Assembly (NCBI GenBank): GCA_027625915.1
Contig: JANTQA010000070.1
Span: forward strand, 11,103,001-11,167,000
Reading direction: 5' to 3'
Length of the DNA: 64,000 bases
Origin: Anaeramoeba flamelloides
Lineage: Eukaryota > Metamonada > Anaeramoebidae
Both the position numbers and the translations under genes were made by a program. Under the pieces are notes generated by a model. That model ran no database searches. It was not told the DNA's origin and saw nothing but the letters and a program-made list of their open reading frames with translations. Positions within the stretch are counted from its first letter, which is position 1; every line of letters begins with the position of its first letter. Shown here one piece after another: positions 21,517-31,786 of the stretch.

Positions 21517-23244
21517 ATGCTTAACATTAACTTATTTCGTAAAGAAAAAGGAGGAGATCCTGATTTAGTTAAAGAATCATGTAAAAAACGTTTCAAGGAT
21601 GTTGCCATTGTTGACGAAGTAATTGAAACTGGTAATTACTAAATTTCTCTTCTTTTTTATTCTTTTTAATTTTTTTTGAATGAAAAAAAAAAACAAAAAA
21701 GAATTCCAAATTTTACGTCACTTTCTTTGAAAAGGATTTAATAAAAAAAAAATAACATTATCTTGTTTCTTTTTTCATTGGACAAAAAAATATTACAACA
21801 CAAACTTTTGATCCTACCCCCCTTTAGTCCATCAATTTTACTTTTTCAAAATTTTTACTTTATTTTTTTTTACTTCTTTTTTTCTTCAAAAAAAAAACAA
21901 AAATCAAAACAAAACAAATAAAAAACCACTTACCAACAACGGTCTATCACTTTTTGAAAATAACAAAAAAAAAAAAAAAAAAACAAATAAAAAACCACTA
22001 CAGATGAAAAATGGAGAAAAGCAAAATACGATGCCGAGCATTTAGTTGCCGACAAAAAAAAAATCTCCAAAGCTATTGGTATGAAAAAGAAAAAAAAGGA
22101 ATCGTGTGTTGAAGAATTTAAAAAAGTCAAAGAAATTGGAATTAAAATTAAAGAATTAAAGCAATTAGAAATTGAATTAGAAACCAAATTAAATGAATTG
22201 TTAACAAAAGTAGGAAACATTGTTCATGATTCTGTGCCTGTCTCACAAGACGAAGACAACAATGCAATTTTAAGGACATGGGGCACCAAGCCTGAACTTA
22301 AAAAGCCACTTCATCACCATCACCTTATTAACATGATTGATGGAATTAACCAATCGAAAGGGAGGTTAGTCTCAGGCCACCGTGGCTATTTTTTGAAGGG
22401 GCCAATTATGCTCATGAACCAAGCCTTGATCAATTATGCGATTGCATTTATGTACAAGAAAAAGTATACCCCCATGCAGACACCATTTTTCATGAAAAAG
22501 GAGATGATGAAAAAGGTTGCCGAGCTTACCGATTTTGAAGAAACACTCTATTCTGTCAAATCAGGCACAAGCGAAGAAAAGGAAGAAAAATTTTTAATTG
22601 CCACATCCGAACAGCCAATGGTTGCCTACCATAACAAGGAGCAAATCAAGCCAGAACAATTACCTTTAAAATATGTTTCCTATTCTTCATGCTTTAGAAA
22701 GGAAGCCGGCAAATACGGACAAGAGACATGGGGAATCTTTAGGGTTCATCAATTTGAAAAAATCGAGCAATTTGTAATCACGTCCCCTTATAACAACGCA
22801 TCATGGGACATGCAAGAGGAAATGATCTCCAACTCTGAAGAATTCTATCAATCATTGGGCTTGCCATACCGTGTTGTCAATATCGTCTCTGGCGAATTGA
22901 ATGACGCAGCCGCTCGCAAATTCGACTTGGAGGCTTGGTTCCCTGGCTACGACGACTACAAAGAACTTGTCTCTTGCTCAAACTGTTTAGACTACCAATC
23001 ACGAGCAATCCAATGCAAATACTGGCCAAACAAATCTGAAAAGAAAAAGGAAGTTGAATTCGTTCATATGCTAAACGGTACCCTGTGTGCCACAGAAAGA
23101 TGCATCTGCTGTATTCTTGAGAATTTCCAAACAGAAAAGGGTATTGTTGTTCCAGAAGTGTTAAGACCATACATGTTAGGTATCGACTTTATACCTTTTG
23201 TAAGAACTTTAGAAGAAGTAAAATTATTAATGAATAATAAATAA
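21517..23244 (+). CDS. Cytosolic seryl-tRNA synthetase
   Basis: Two exons, 21,517-21,631 and 22,004-23,244, surround a 372-bp intron (donor GTAATT, acceptor CACTACAG, phase 1) and encode about 451 residues. This class II enzyme charges tRNA-Ser with serine in the cytosol. The N-terminal ~110 residues form the helical tRNA-binding arm (MLNINLFRKEKGGDP...; EFKKVKEIGIKIKELKQLE). The catalytic domain has all class II motifs: motif 1 around GPIMLMNQALINYAI (~171), the TSEQP serine loop (~239), motif 2 FRKEAGKYG...GIFRVHQFEK (~269-291), and motif 3 GTLCATERCICCILENFQ (~397-414). Length and motif order match eukaryotic/archaeal-type SerRS, the gene called SARS1 in animals. The intron contains an 18-bp duplicate (AACAAATAAAAAACCACT) of the sequence just before its acceptor. 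Nothing suggests an organelle-targeting peptide. Confidence 0.97.
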
Positions 23245-23520
23245 TTGTTTTACTAGCTCTCTCTCGTTTTTTTTTTAACTCAAGGCTTTCTTTTCTGATC
23301 TTTTTTTTTTTTTTTTTAGTTATTTATTTTTTATTTTTTTCAAATGAATTGTTTTTTCTTTGATTTTTTTATTAAATATAGTTTATTTTTATTAGTAACT
23401 TTGTTTTATTTTATAAAGAGCCAACAGTTATTATTATTCCTCAATAAATTTTTTTTTTTTTTTAGAATTATTTTGATTTCTAATTAAATATTTTTATTTA
23501 ATCTTAATATTTATTATAAT
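23245..23520. other. 3' flank of seryl-tRNA synthetase
   Basis: T-rich sequence after the stop, with several AATAAA or ATTAAA-like words that could serve in polyadenylation. No gene. Confidence 0.3.
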
Positions 23521-23714
23521 GTCAGTTCCACATTAAGACACAAACTTTAAATGAAATTTAAGGCACAAAAAAATCTTAAATTAAGGCACAAAATTCAGAT
23601 TCTAGTAAAATAATTTGTATATAAAAAAAACTCCCAAAAATGTGCTTTAATTTGAGACTTTTCTTGTGCCTCAAATTTGGTTGAAAGTTTGTGTCTTAAA
23701 AGTGAGACTGACTG
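23521..23714. mobile_element. 194-bp miniature TIR element M5
   Basis: The left end GTCAGTTCCACATTAAGACA continues CAAACTTT; the right end is its complement with changes (AAAGTTTGTGTCTTAAAAGT, then GAGACTGACTG). The TIRs run about 70 bp and repeat a GGCACAA motif. A right-end-like scrap lies at 1,004-1,024 and a relative at 52,630-52,725. CAGT-type ends suggest mariner/Tc1 kinship. No coding sequence. Confidence 0.7.
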
Positions 23715-23719
23715 AAAAA

Positions 23720-25435
23720 AATATTTTAAGATCTAAGAAAACTTTTTACAGAATTGGAAAAAAGAAATTAAAAACCAGAACAGACAAAAAATAAAATTAT
23801 TTCCAAAATTTGAAGAAAATTGTATTTTTGCTATTCTTTGAACTGTTTTAACTATACCCAAAATTATGAATTTTAGTTTGGTTTTTTAGAAATTCAAAAA
23901 AATATTAAAAAGTAATACATGTCAACACATGGTTTTATAAATCTTGATAGATCACTTTTGAATAATTTTTATGTAGAAGAATACTTTTTTTTTTAAAAAA
24001 AAACTGGTATGAAAATAAGTACTTTGGTAATATTAAAAAAGAAAATTATTGATATAATAAACATTCAATAAAGTTAATCAAAGAAGAAATATAATTATTT
24101 TTTAGATAGTTTTTTAATTCATTTCTTAACCAAATTATTTTTATTTTGACGATTTTCTTTGAATTTTAATTGTAGTTTAACAATAAGTTTTTTTTTGTAA
24201 TTTTCCAATCTTAATATGGATGTTTATTAATCTCTTTGTAATAAAATATCCAATTTTATTTATTATTTTTGCTTTTTATAAATTCCAATTATTCATATAT
24301 GTGAAATAGTCAGCCTAACTAATTAAATGCTCTCGAAAACCCAATTCTAAAAAAGATAATTAATATTTGTAGAATTTTTTTGATCCTTTTGATAGAAAAA
24401 TAAAATTATTAAAGGTTCATTGGAGAGATTTTTTTTAATTATTCTAAAAATATCAATTATAGCTTGTAATAATTATATAAATCAAAACAGTCCAAAATCT
24501 CAAATATTAATTTATTAGCCTACTAAAAATTGAAATCGTGTGTATTTTAATTATTCTTTTAAGAAGTATGAAATTAATTTGAAAAAAATTATTTTGATGA
24601 TGAATATGCATTTATATATTTATAAAAGAGTTTTAGACCCGATGAGATACTTCGGTAACTCTTTTCACAAATTTTAGATTTTAACTAACAAAGTTCCAAA
24701 AGATTTCTTTCGACACCTAAGGTATTTCCAAAAAAGCAGTACATTTTTTTTTTTACATTTCATAAAAAATGATCTTTATTAATAAAAGTATTCGTTCATT
24801 GGCAATATCAAATTCAGTTGAATATTAAAACCAATTTAATCAATGACTAAGGTTTTTATTTCAAAATATGTTGGATGAAATATTTTCAAAAAATGAAAAA
24901 AAAAAATACAACATTTTTTTGGTGAAAACAATGTACGAATAATTTCAATAAAAAACTTGAAATCTAGAAAGGATAAAAATGATTTTTTAAACAATCAAAT
25001 GTAGTTATATTTTTTCAATTCTATTTGAAAATTTTTTGAGATTAAATAAGTTATGAAAAGGGTTTTTTTCTATCAAAAAGAAAATAATAAACATAAATTT
25101 TCACACCCCTAAAAAATATAAGATAAAATGAAGATCAGTAAATTTAATATCTTTTATTTATATAATACAATATTAAGTAATAGATTGAATTATTATCAAT
25201 AATTAATAAATAGTAATTAATGATTTTGAATGTTTAAATACTTTTTTGAAGATAAAGTTTAAAAGTGATATTTTAAAATAAATTTGCCCCACTTTCTTGG
25301 AAATAGCTTTAAAAAAGTCACACTTTTAAAATGGTTAAGGCAAATTTGACCCTTTATCAAGATATTAATTTAATTTGTTTTTTTAATAGATTGCTATGAA
25401 AAATTCTGAAAATTTCAAATTTTGTTAGGTATAAT
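23720..25435. other. Gene-free stretch
   Basis: A/T-rich spacer. No exon with supporting composition, no inverted-repeat pair and no tandem array were recognised. Confidence 0.5.
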
Positions 25436-25439
25436 AATT

Positions 25440-25990
25440 CATATAAACGAAAATACAAAATATCCCACACAATAAAAAAGTTCCAAAGAATCAAAATAAT
25501 AAAATTTCATTCAAATTAGAAATAATTTTATATTATATAAAAACCTTTTTTTCATCAAATAATTTTTGTTTTTTATTTTCATTTCATTTGTTGAATTACA
25601 TAACCTTTTTTCGTTTTGATCAAATATTTTTTTCAACAATTGTTATTATGTTAAAGTTGAGTTGTTCCAAATAGAAAAACTCAAATAAAATTAGTTGGTA
25701 GTATCTAACTTTTTGATCGATCAATAATCCTAATAGAATTTGAACAAATTTACCAATACCTTTTTTTATTTTGCTCTCTAGAATATATTTTTAACACACT
25801 CTTGATTTATTAGTATTTATATTTATTTATTTTTTGGTTTTGCGAGTATTGGAATTTATAAACAATTGTTAACATTTTAATTTGTGAATAGCTCTAATTT
25901 GGTGTTTCTTCTTGAATTAATTTTTTTTTTCTTATATCAAATTTTAATGATGTTAAAAATTTTGAATTGGGGTTTAGTTGTGCTAATAGA
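25440..25990 (+). repeat. Single-arm relative of the 18.2-kb palindrome
   Basis: This stretch follows the left palindrome arm from AGTTCCAAAGAATCAAAATA through GTTGAGTTGTTCCAAATAGA, TAGTTGGTAGTATCTAACTT and GATCGATCAATAATCC to AAAATTTTGAATTGGGGTTTA. It is perhaps 80% identical and unpaired, so the arm existed as a single-copy dispersed repeat before it was doubled into a palindrome. Confidence 0.75.
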
Positions 25991-25994
25991 CATA

Positions 25995-26098
25995 CTATTT
26001 TTGTTTAGTGTAGATTTGAAATATCTCAACTATTGATTACTAAATCGAATTATACTTAATTGTGTGGTGATATTTTAAATTATTTAAAATTATTGTTT

Positions 26099-26141
<43 letters not shown>

Positions 26142-27770
26142 TTATAGGAAAATGAAAATTTCAATTGACAACCAACATAATTTAAACTCTTTTTCAAACA
26201 AAAAGGCACCCCTTTCCAATCACCAATACCATCGAATTTGATTTTTAATAAGATAATTACCAATTGGTGATTTTCATTTTAATTATTCATTTTTTCATTG
26301 TTTATTTTTTTATTTATTGATATTGAACAGTTGGAAAATGAAAAAGCAAGATAAAAGAAACCAATTTGGAAATAATCTATCAGTGTATTAACGGAAAACG
26401 GTTTCAGTTTGATTTCGAATGAGCTTCGAAATAGGAATTTTGTAAGACCATTATTGGATTGGTCTATGTAACAAAGAAACGAAAAATACTGAAAAAACAT
26501 CACAAAAACAAAATACCAGATGAATTGGGGTTTTATCTTGAAAATGAGACTTTAAAGAACAAAAATTTTGACTTGTAAAGAATTATCAATAAAATGTTAA
26601 GAACTTTTCCCCAATTCACTTTATTCAACGGGTTTTATTGATTTGATAATAATTAATACCCAAAAATTTACAAAACGAGATTTCACATTTCAAATAAAAG
26701 GACACACCACTTTTCAATATATTGAATTTTAATTTATATTGTTATGTTTTGATGAGTTTTAAAGATTTAGTTGAGTGTTTTTTTTTTTATGTTTTAAAGC
26801 GTTTCTTAGATTTTAGAATGATACTACAATTAATTTGATTCAATTATGAATAATTCTTGAAATTTTTTGTGCCCTTTTATTTGAAAAAGGGTTTATTATT
26901 AAGTGTCTTCAAATAAAATGTACACACACTCTTCAGATTTATAAATTTGGATTTTGGAAAATTAAAATAAATTTCAAAAATTGCCATTTTATCCAACAAT
27001 TGACTTAATACCAAGTAAAAGAACGATCAGAATAGAATCAAAATATCAATACCTTGGCACCTAGTCTAAGACACAACTTCATTTCAGTTACAAGAATTGT
27101 AAACCTAAAGTACTTTTCTCAATTAATTTTTCCGATAGAATTGTAATTTTTTTGATTTCTAAATTTATCCAAGGGTATAAATTAATAGCTCCAGAGTATT
27201 TAATTAAAAATACAATCTAAACTGCCAATGGCTACTTGAAAAATCATATATTTATCTGGAAAGGGGGTATCAATTTTGAAAATTTTACATTCTGTAATTT
27301 GAAAAATAAATGATCCAAAATTTTCACTTCATTTTCCTTTCCTTTTTTTCTTTTTTTCCAATTATACTGTTCTAAAGAGGTAAAATGAAATATTTATGAT
27401 ATTCATTTATCTGTCTAACACTTTTCCGTGTCCAATATCTGAGTGAACACAGAATTCTAAATACAAAGAAGAATCATGAATTTTAAAAAAGGAAAATGAA
27501 TTAAATTTATAACTTGGAAAATTTTTTATAACAAAAAATATCTAAATTTTGTATTTTTGAAATACACTCACATAATACGTATTATTATAGATAAAAATTT
27601 TGAAAGGGGTTTATAACTTGATTAGATATTAATGGGAAATGAAAGTTGAAAAAAAAATGATAATTTTCAGTAATATTTTTTTAATTTTTAATTATAAAAA
27701 TTTAGAAATTTTTATTTGACTTAGTGGGGAGATTATTTAAATCTATTTTTTTAAAAATCTAAAAAGGAAT
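25995..27770. other. Gene-free stretch with a TA microsatellite
   Basis: An uninterrupted (TA)n tract of about 36 bp lies at 26,103-26,138. The rest is A/T-rich spacer. A 74-codon frame on the minus strand at 26,279-26,503 has no recognisable domain and is not called. Confidence 0.5.
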
Positions 27771-27774
27771 TACT

Positions 27775-27900
27775 CTTATGGAAAATAATTGGGACAAGGA
27801 AAAAAAGTTTTTCAATTACTAATGTTGACAATTAAATTTTGAATTTTTAACAAGATAATTGTCAAACTTTTTTTCCTCATCCCAATTTTTTTCCACAACA
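27775..27900. mobile_element. Tiny TIR element, M3 family
   Basis: The ends ATTGGGACAAGGAAAAAAAG and CTTTTTTTCCTCATCCCAAT are inverted repeats. The right edge CCACAACAGTT matches the outer end of the 49.4-50.3 kb element (ACTGTTGTGG). Only ~60 bp lie between the TIRs. It is a short internal-deletion relative of that family. Confidence 0.7.
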
Positions 27901-27904
27901 GTTA

Positions 27905-28714
27905 GATTTTTTCAATTTAAATCTAAAAGTAAATATTTCTTTCAAAAGAAAAGATATCACTAAATTAAGTTGAAAAATTGTTTTTTTTTTGTTTTTGGAA
28001 TTTATTAATTTTTATAATATTTTTTTTTATAGGTTTTAGTTTTATGTAGTATACTCAGTTTTTTTTCTGTAAAATATTAAATCACTATACTTTTTTCTTG
28101 CTTAGTGTTTAATCTAAAGATCAGTTATTGAAACCAAATTACAATAAAAAAAATCCCTCTAACAATAATAATTTTTTTCAAAAGGTAGGTAATTTTGAAA
28201 AGGGTGGTATTCAAATCTTAATGAGTTTAATAACTGTCTGTTCTTAATTGACATAAAATTATCAGAACTTTCGAAAAAATAAAATAAAAAAGATGTATAA
28301 CTGAAATCAATGTATAGTTTTGTCTAGCTTTAATTTTCAGAATTTATTTTTTCCTTTTAGTGATTTGATCCTCTTTTAATTTCAAATACCAGTAGAACTA
28401 CTATTTCTCTGAAAATTTCAATCTCCAGATTTTGAAATTTATGATGTTTTTAGATTTTAACAGTTAAAATTTACCGAAGAAAAATTTATGATTAACAATA
28501 TTATTCGCTTCGAAAAGAAGAAATCATTAATGTATGTGAAACAATAATTTTTTAATTATCAAGAGAACGAATTCACGAATTAACACACAAAAAATAGAGA
28601 CTCAATAAACTTTTTCACCAATACGACAAAACGTACAAACAATTAACCCTAAGTAGATTTGGATTCATTTCATTTTTTTTTATATTTCCAGTTTTATAAA
28701 GATTTACTTAAACA
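27905..28714. other. Spacer before the uS13 gene
   Basis: No gene seen. T-rich with a TCAAATACCAGTAGAAC block near 28,381 that recurs in repeat R3 copies (4.3, 32.6, 62.3 kb). The 5' flank just before the ATG contains TAAACA. Confidence 0.4.
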
Positions 28715-29499
28715 ATGTCATTAGTTATTCCAGAAGGAGAATTTGAACACATTAGACGTATTATGAATACTAATGTAAACGGACTTCAACTCGTCCCATA
28801 TGCACTTTGTGCCATCAAAGGTGTTGGAAGAAGATTTGCATTTTTATGTTGTCGAAAGGCTGACATTGATGTCAACAAAGTATTTAATTTCACAATTTTC
28901 TTTTTCAAGATCTTAATTGACTTCCTTTTTCAGGATCTCTTCATTGATTTTTAAACTTATTGATCGATTTACTTTTTACTTTTTTTTTTTCTTTTTTTAA
29001 TTTTTTTTTTAATTTTTTTTTTAAAATTGATCTTTTTTAGAGAGCAGGTGAATTAAGCACCGAAGAAATCGACAAAATTGTCAAAGTAATGGAAAACCCA
29101 CTTGACTTTAAAATCCCAAGTAAATAACCTTTTTCATAATTTTTTTTTTTTTTTTAATTTTTTTTGCTTTTTATACTTTCTTTTTATTTTTCAATATTCT
29201 GTTTGTTTTGTGGTGAATAATAATTCTTCTAATTTCTAAAACTTGCTAAACTTTGAAATTCTACTTTTTAAATAGCCTGGTTCTTAAATAGACAAAAAGA
29301 TCGAAAAACAGGATCATTTACCCAATTACTTTCAAATAAATTGGATCACTCTTTACGTGAAGATATTGAAAGACTCAAAAAAATCAGGTGTCACAGAGGT
29401 CTTAGACACGCATGGGGACTTAAGGTTAGAGGACAACATACCAAAACAACAGGCCACAAAGGAAGAACAGTTGGTGTCCAAAAAAAGAAAGAGAAATAA
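28715..29499 (+). CDS. RPS18: Ribosomal protein uS13 (eukaryotic RPS18)
   Basis: Three exons, 28,715-28,879, 29,041-29,119 and 29,276-29,499, with introns of 161 and 156 bp (donors GTATTT and GTAAAT; phases 0 and 1), encode about 155 residues; human RPS18 has 152. It is a 40S head protein that contacts the decoding region and the 60S bridge. The reading is unmistakable: [20 protein letters not shown] in exon 1, [14 protein letters not shown] in exon 2, then across the last junction [11 protein letters not shown] and the conserved C-terminal [20 protein letters not shown] followed by [12 protein letters not shown]. The start is set by [13 protein letters not shown], a usual N-terminus. An AATAAA is followed by 28 A at 29,603-29,630. 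Confidence 0.98.
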
Positions 29500-30665
29500 T
29501 TTTAAGATCTTCATTCTTTATTTCCTATTCAAAATGATGAAAAAATTTTTTCCTTAAATAGATGTAATAGCAAAAACCAAAACTCTTCCATAAACACCCA
29601 ATAAAAAAAAAAAAAAAAAAAAAAAAAAAATAAAGAGAAATAACACACAAATATATTTTTAATAAAAACAATACTTTGTCATTTTACACTTTAAAGTATT
29701 AATATTAAATACTATTTCAATATTTTTCAGAAAATAATAAACAAATATTTTAATTTTTCTTTTGTTTGCGTTTTTTTGATTCTTTTTTGAATTTCTTTCG
29801 TGACTACCAAATAAGGAATAATTTAGTTCATCAATTTTTTTCTGAGAATCAGACCAAGAACTAAAATTAATTTACTCACTCTATTTTTTTTGTTCAACAA
29901 CTAATACTTTAAATCTACTTTTACATAATGCTAATTGTTTTGTGTCAAAAAAGTACAGTGATCAAAATAATGCATGCACAACAACTATAATCCGTGTTTC
30001 AAAATAAAATATGTTCTTTTTTTTCTTCTTGTTCCAATACAACATCCAATTTACTACCCAATAGTATACCTAAGTTCAAATCAATTTTGAAAGTAAAACC
30101 CTTGATTTTTGTAGTAAATTTTAAATTAGGCATGAAATTTGTTTAGAAATTTTTCTTAATTTTCAATTTTTTTAAAATATTTGATATTTTGATAAATAAA
30201 TTTTCTTAAAAATTTACTCTATTTTTTGAGAAAAATTTTTCAATTTGATCCTTCATTTTTAGAATTTCATTTTAAATAATATAACTTTAAGAAACCAATA
30301 CCATATTTATTTCGTGTTTATTATCAGTTTCAATATCGGTTGATGTATAGGTCTTCGAAAACAAAAAAATACACTATTTATTTTCAAACACAGATTCAAT
30401 TTTTTGCTTGCTTTTTTTTGACGACTGTATCGACTTTCATAATATTAAATAAGAAAAAAGGTTTATTTTTGGTGTTTTTGAAATTCAAAGGTTTAAGATT
30501 TGATAGAAACAAAAAAAGGAAAAAAGATTAAAAAAAAAAACAGATAGAAAAAAAAATAAACACTATTTTGAAATGTAAAACCTTACGGAAATAGTAAAAA
30601 AAATATAATTTCAAAAGTGATTTGTGTAAACAAGGAAGAAGTGTAGGAAAAAAGTATTTTAGTTA
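29500..30665. other. Spacer after uS13
   Basis: Contains the A28 run at 29,603-29,630 (genomic, next to AATAAA) and A/T-rich spacer. A Lys/Phe-rich 63-codon frame at 30,340-30,531 is not believed. No other structure was recognised. Confidence 0.45.
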
Positions 30666-31536
30666 TTGGGTGTAAATCACATTAGCGGACGATGGTTCAA
30701 ATACCTCTACAAAATCGATTAATAAATTAGTACAATCTGTTGAGATCATCAATGAAAGAGGATCCATTCTATTTGTAAAAAACCCAAAAATTTCAAAAAA
30801 TAATCTACACTTGACTCCAAATTTTTAAGGTTGAAAAAACAAAAAATCAGATTATTCAAGTAGTAATATTTGTTGATCTAATGAAGAAAAATGATCTTTG
30901 TATTAGTATAAAACCCAACAATTCCAGTAAAAAATCTGCTTTTTATCACAAATTTAAAGGTTGAATTATTAATATTCAGACTCCAGAGTCGTAAAATAAC
31001 TTGTAACATATGTATTATTTTTTTCAAAAAAAAATATAAAAAATGATGCTATATTTTTCAGATCTACATCACTTGGTATATTTGGTAAAATACAGATTAG
31101 TTACTAAAAAATTCAATTTTTTAAAAAATATTATAATTCACGAATTGATTATTCTGAATAATTTTTTTCACCAATCTTAGAAATGTATTGGTGAGACAAT
31201 TAACTTAATAAAATGAAATAAACTTGTCTTTTGGATTTTTCTGTAGAGGTTAACGAATAAATTTTTGAAATTAAAAATTTGAAAAAATAGTTACCTTTGG
31301 AAGTGCTAAAGACATATTATTATATCCGGGAATACCAGAATACTGTATTTTGGGTTTCTATATTTAAAGTTATAAAAGGAATCAAAATAAATTTTCTAAA
31401 ATTAAATATTTTCTAATAGTGATAGGTTAGTAAAAAATATAATTAATTTTTTGTGTAATAATAATATTTATAATAGATTTTTTTTATATACAGAAACTAT
31501 TTGAACCCATGTAACAATAATACCATTTACACCTAA
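30666..31536. mobile_element. TIR element M2, copy 1 (0.87 kb)
   Basis: The left end TTGGGTGTAAATCACATTAG continues CGGACGATGGTTCAAAT. The right end is the complement of TAGGTGTAAATGGTATTATT followed by ACATGGGTTCAAAT. A shorter relative lies at 46,788-47,446. Interior blocks are shared in order (AAGTAGTAATATTTGTTGAT; CACAAATTTAAAGGTTGAAT). No reading frame is present. The TIR holds a tRNA B-box-like GGTTCAAATNCC, but its presence at both ends in inverted orientation argues for a DNA element, not a SINE. Confidence 0.75.
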
Positions 31537-31786
31537 TTACGTTATAGTTTAAATATATAGGAATCCATTGTGACAAACTACCCTTAAGAATATAATAGAC
31601 TCAAGAAGGCTAATACTAAAATAAGACGGTACTTGAAAATAACAATCTAAAATCAAACAATTTAACAAACCTGAGAACCAATATTACTTTTTATTCTTTT
31701 CTGCAATTTTATCATTTAATCTAAGAAAAAGTTTTGATAATCATTTTTTGATGTATTTTGAATTATCCCAAATATAACTGTTTCAA

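Noticed and set aside
22877-23170. 97-codon minus-strand frame
   Set aside because: Antisense shadow of the seryl-tRNA synthetase catalytic domain.
29603-29630. Processed-pseudogene poly-A tail after uS13
   Set aside because: The gene has two introns with good splice sites and an intact product, so it is the functional gene; the A-run is a simple repeat.
30666-30720. tRNA or SINE call from the B-box-like GGTTCAAATACC
   Set aside because: No acceptor or anticodon stem folds, and the motif lies in a terminal inverted repeat present at both ends of two element copies.
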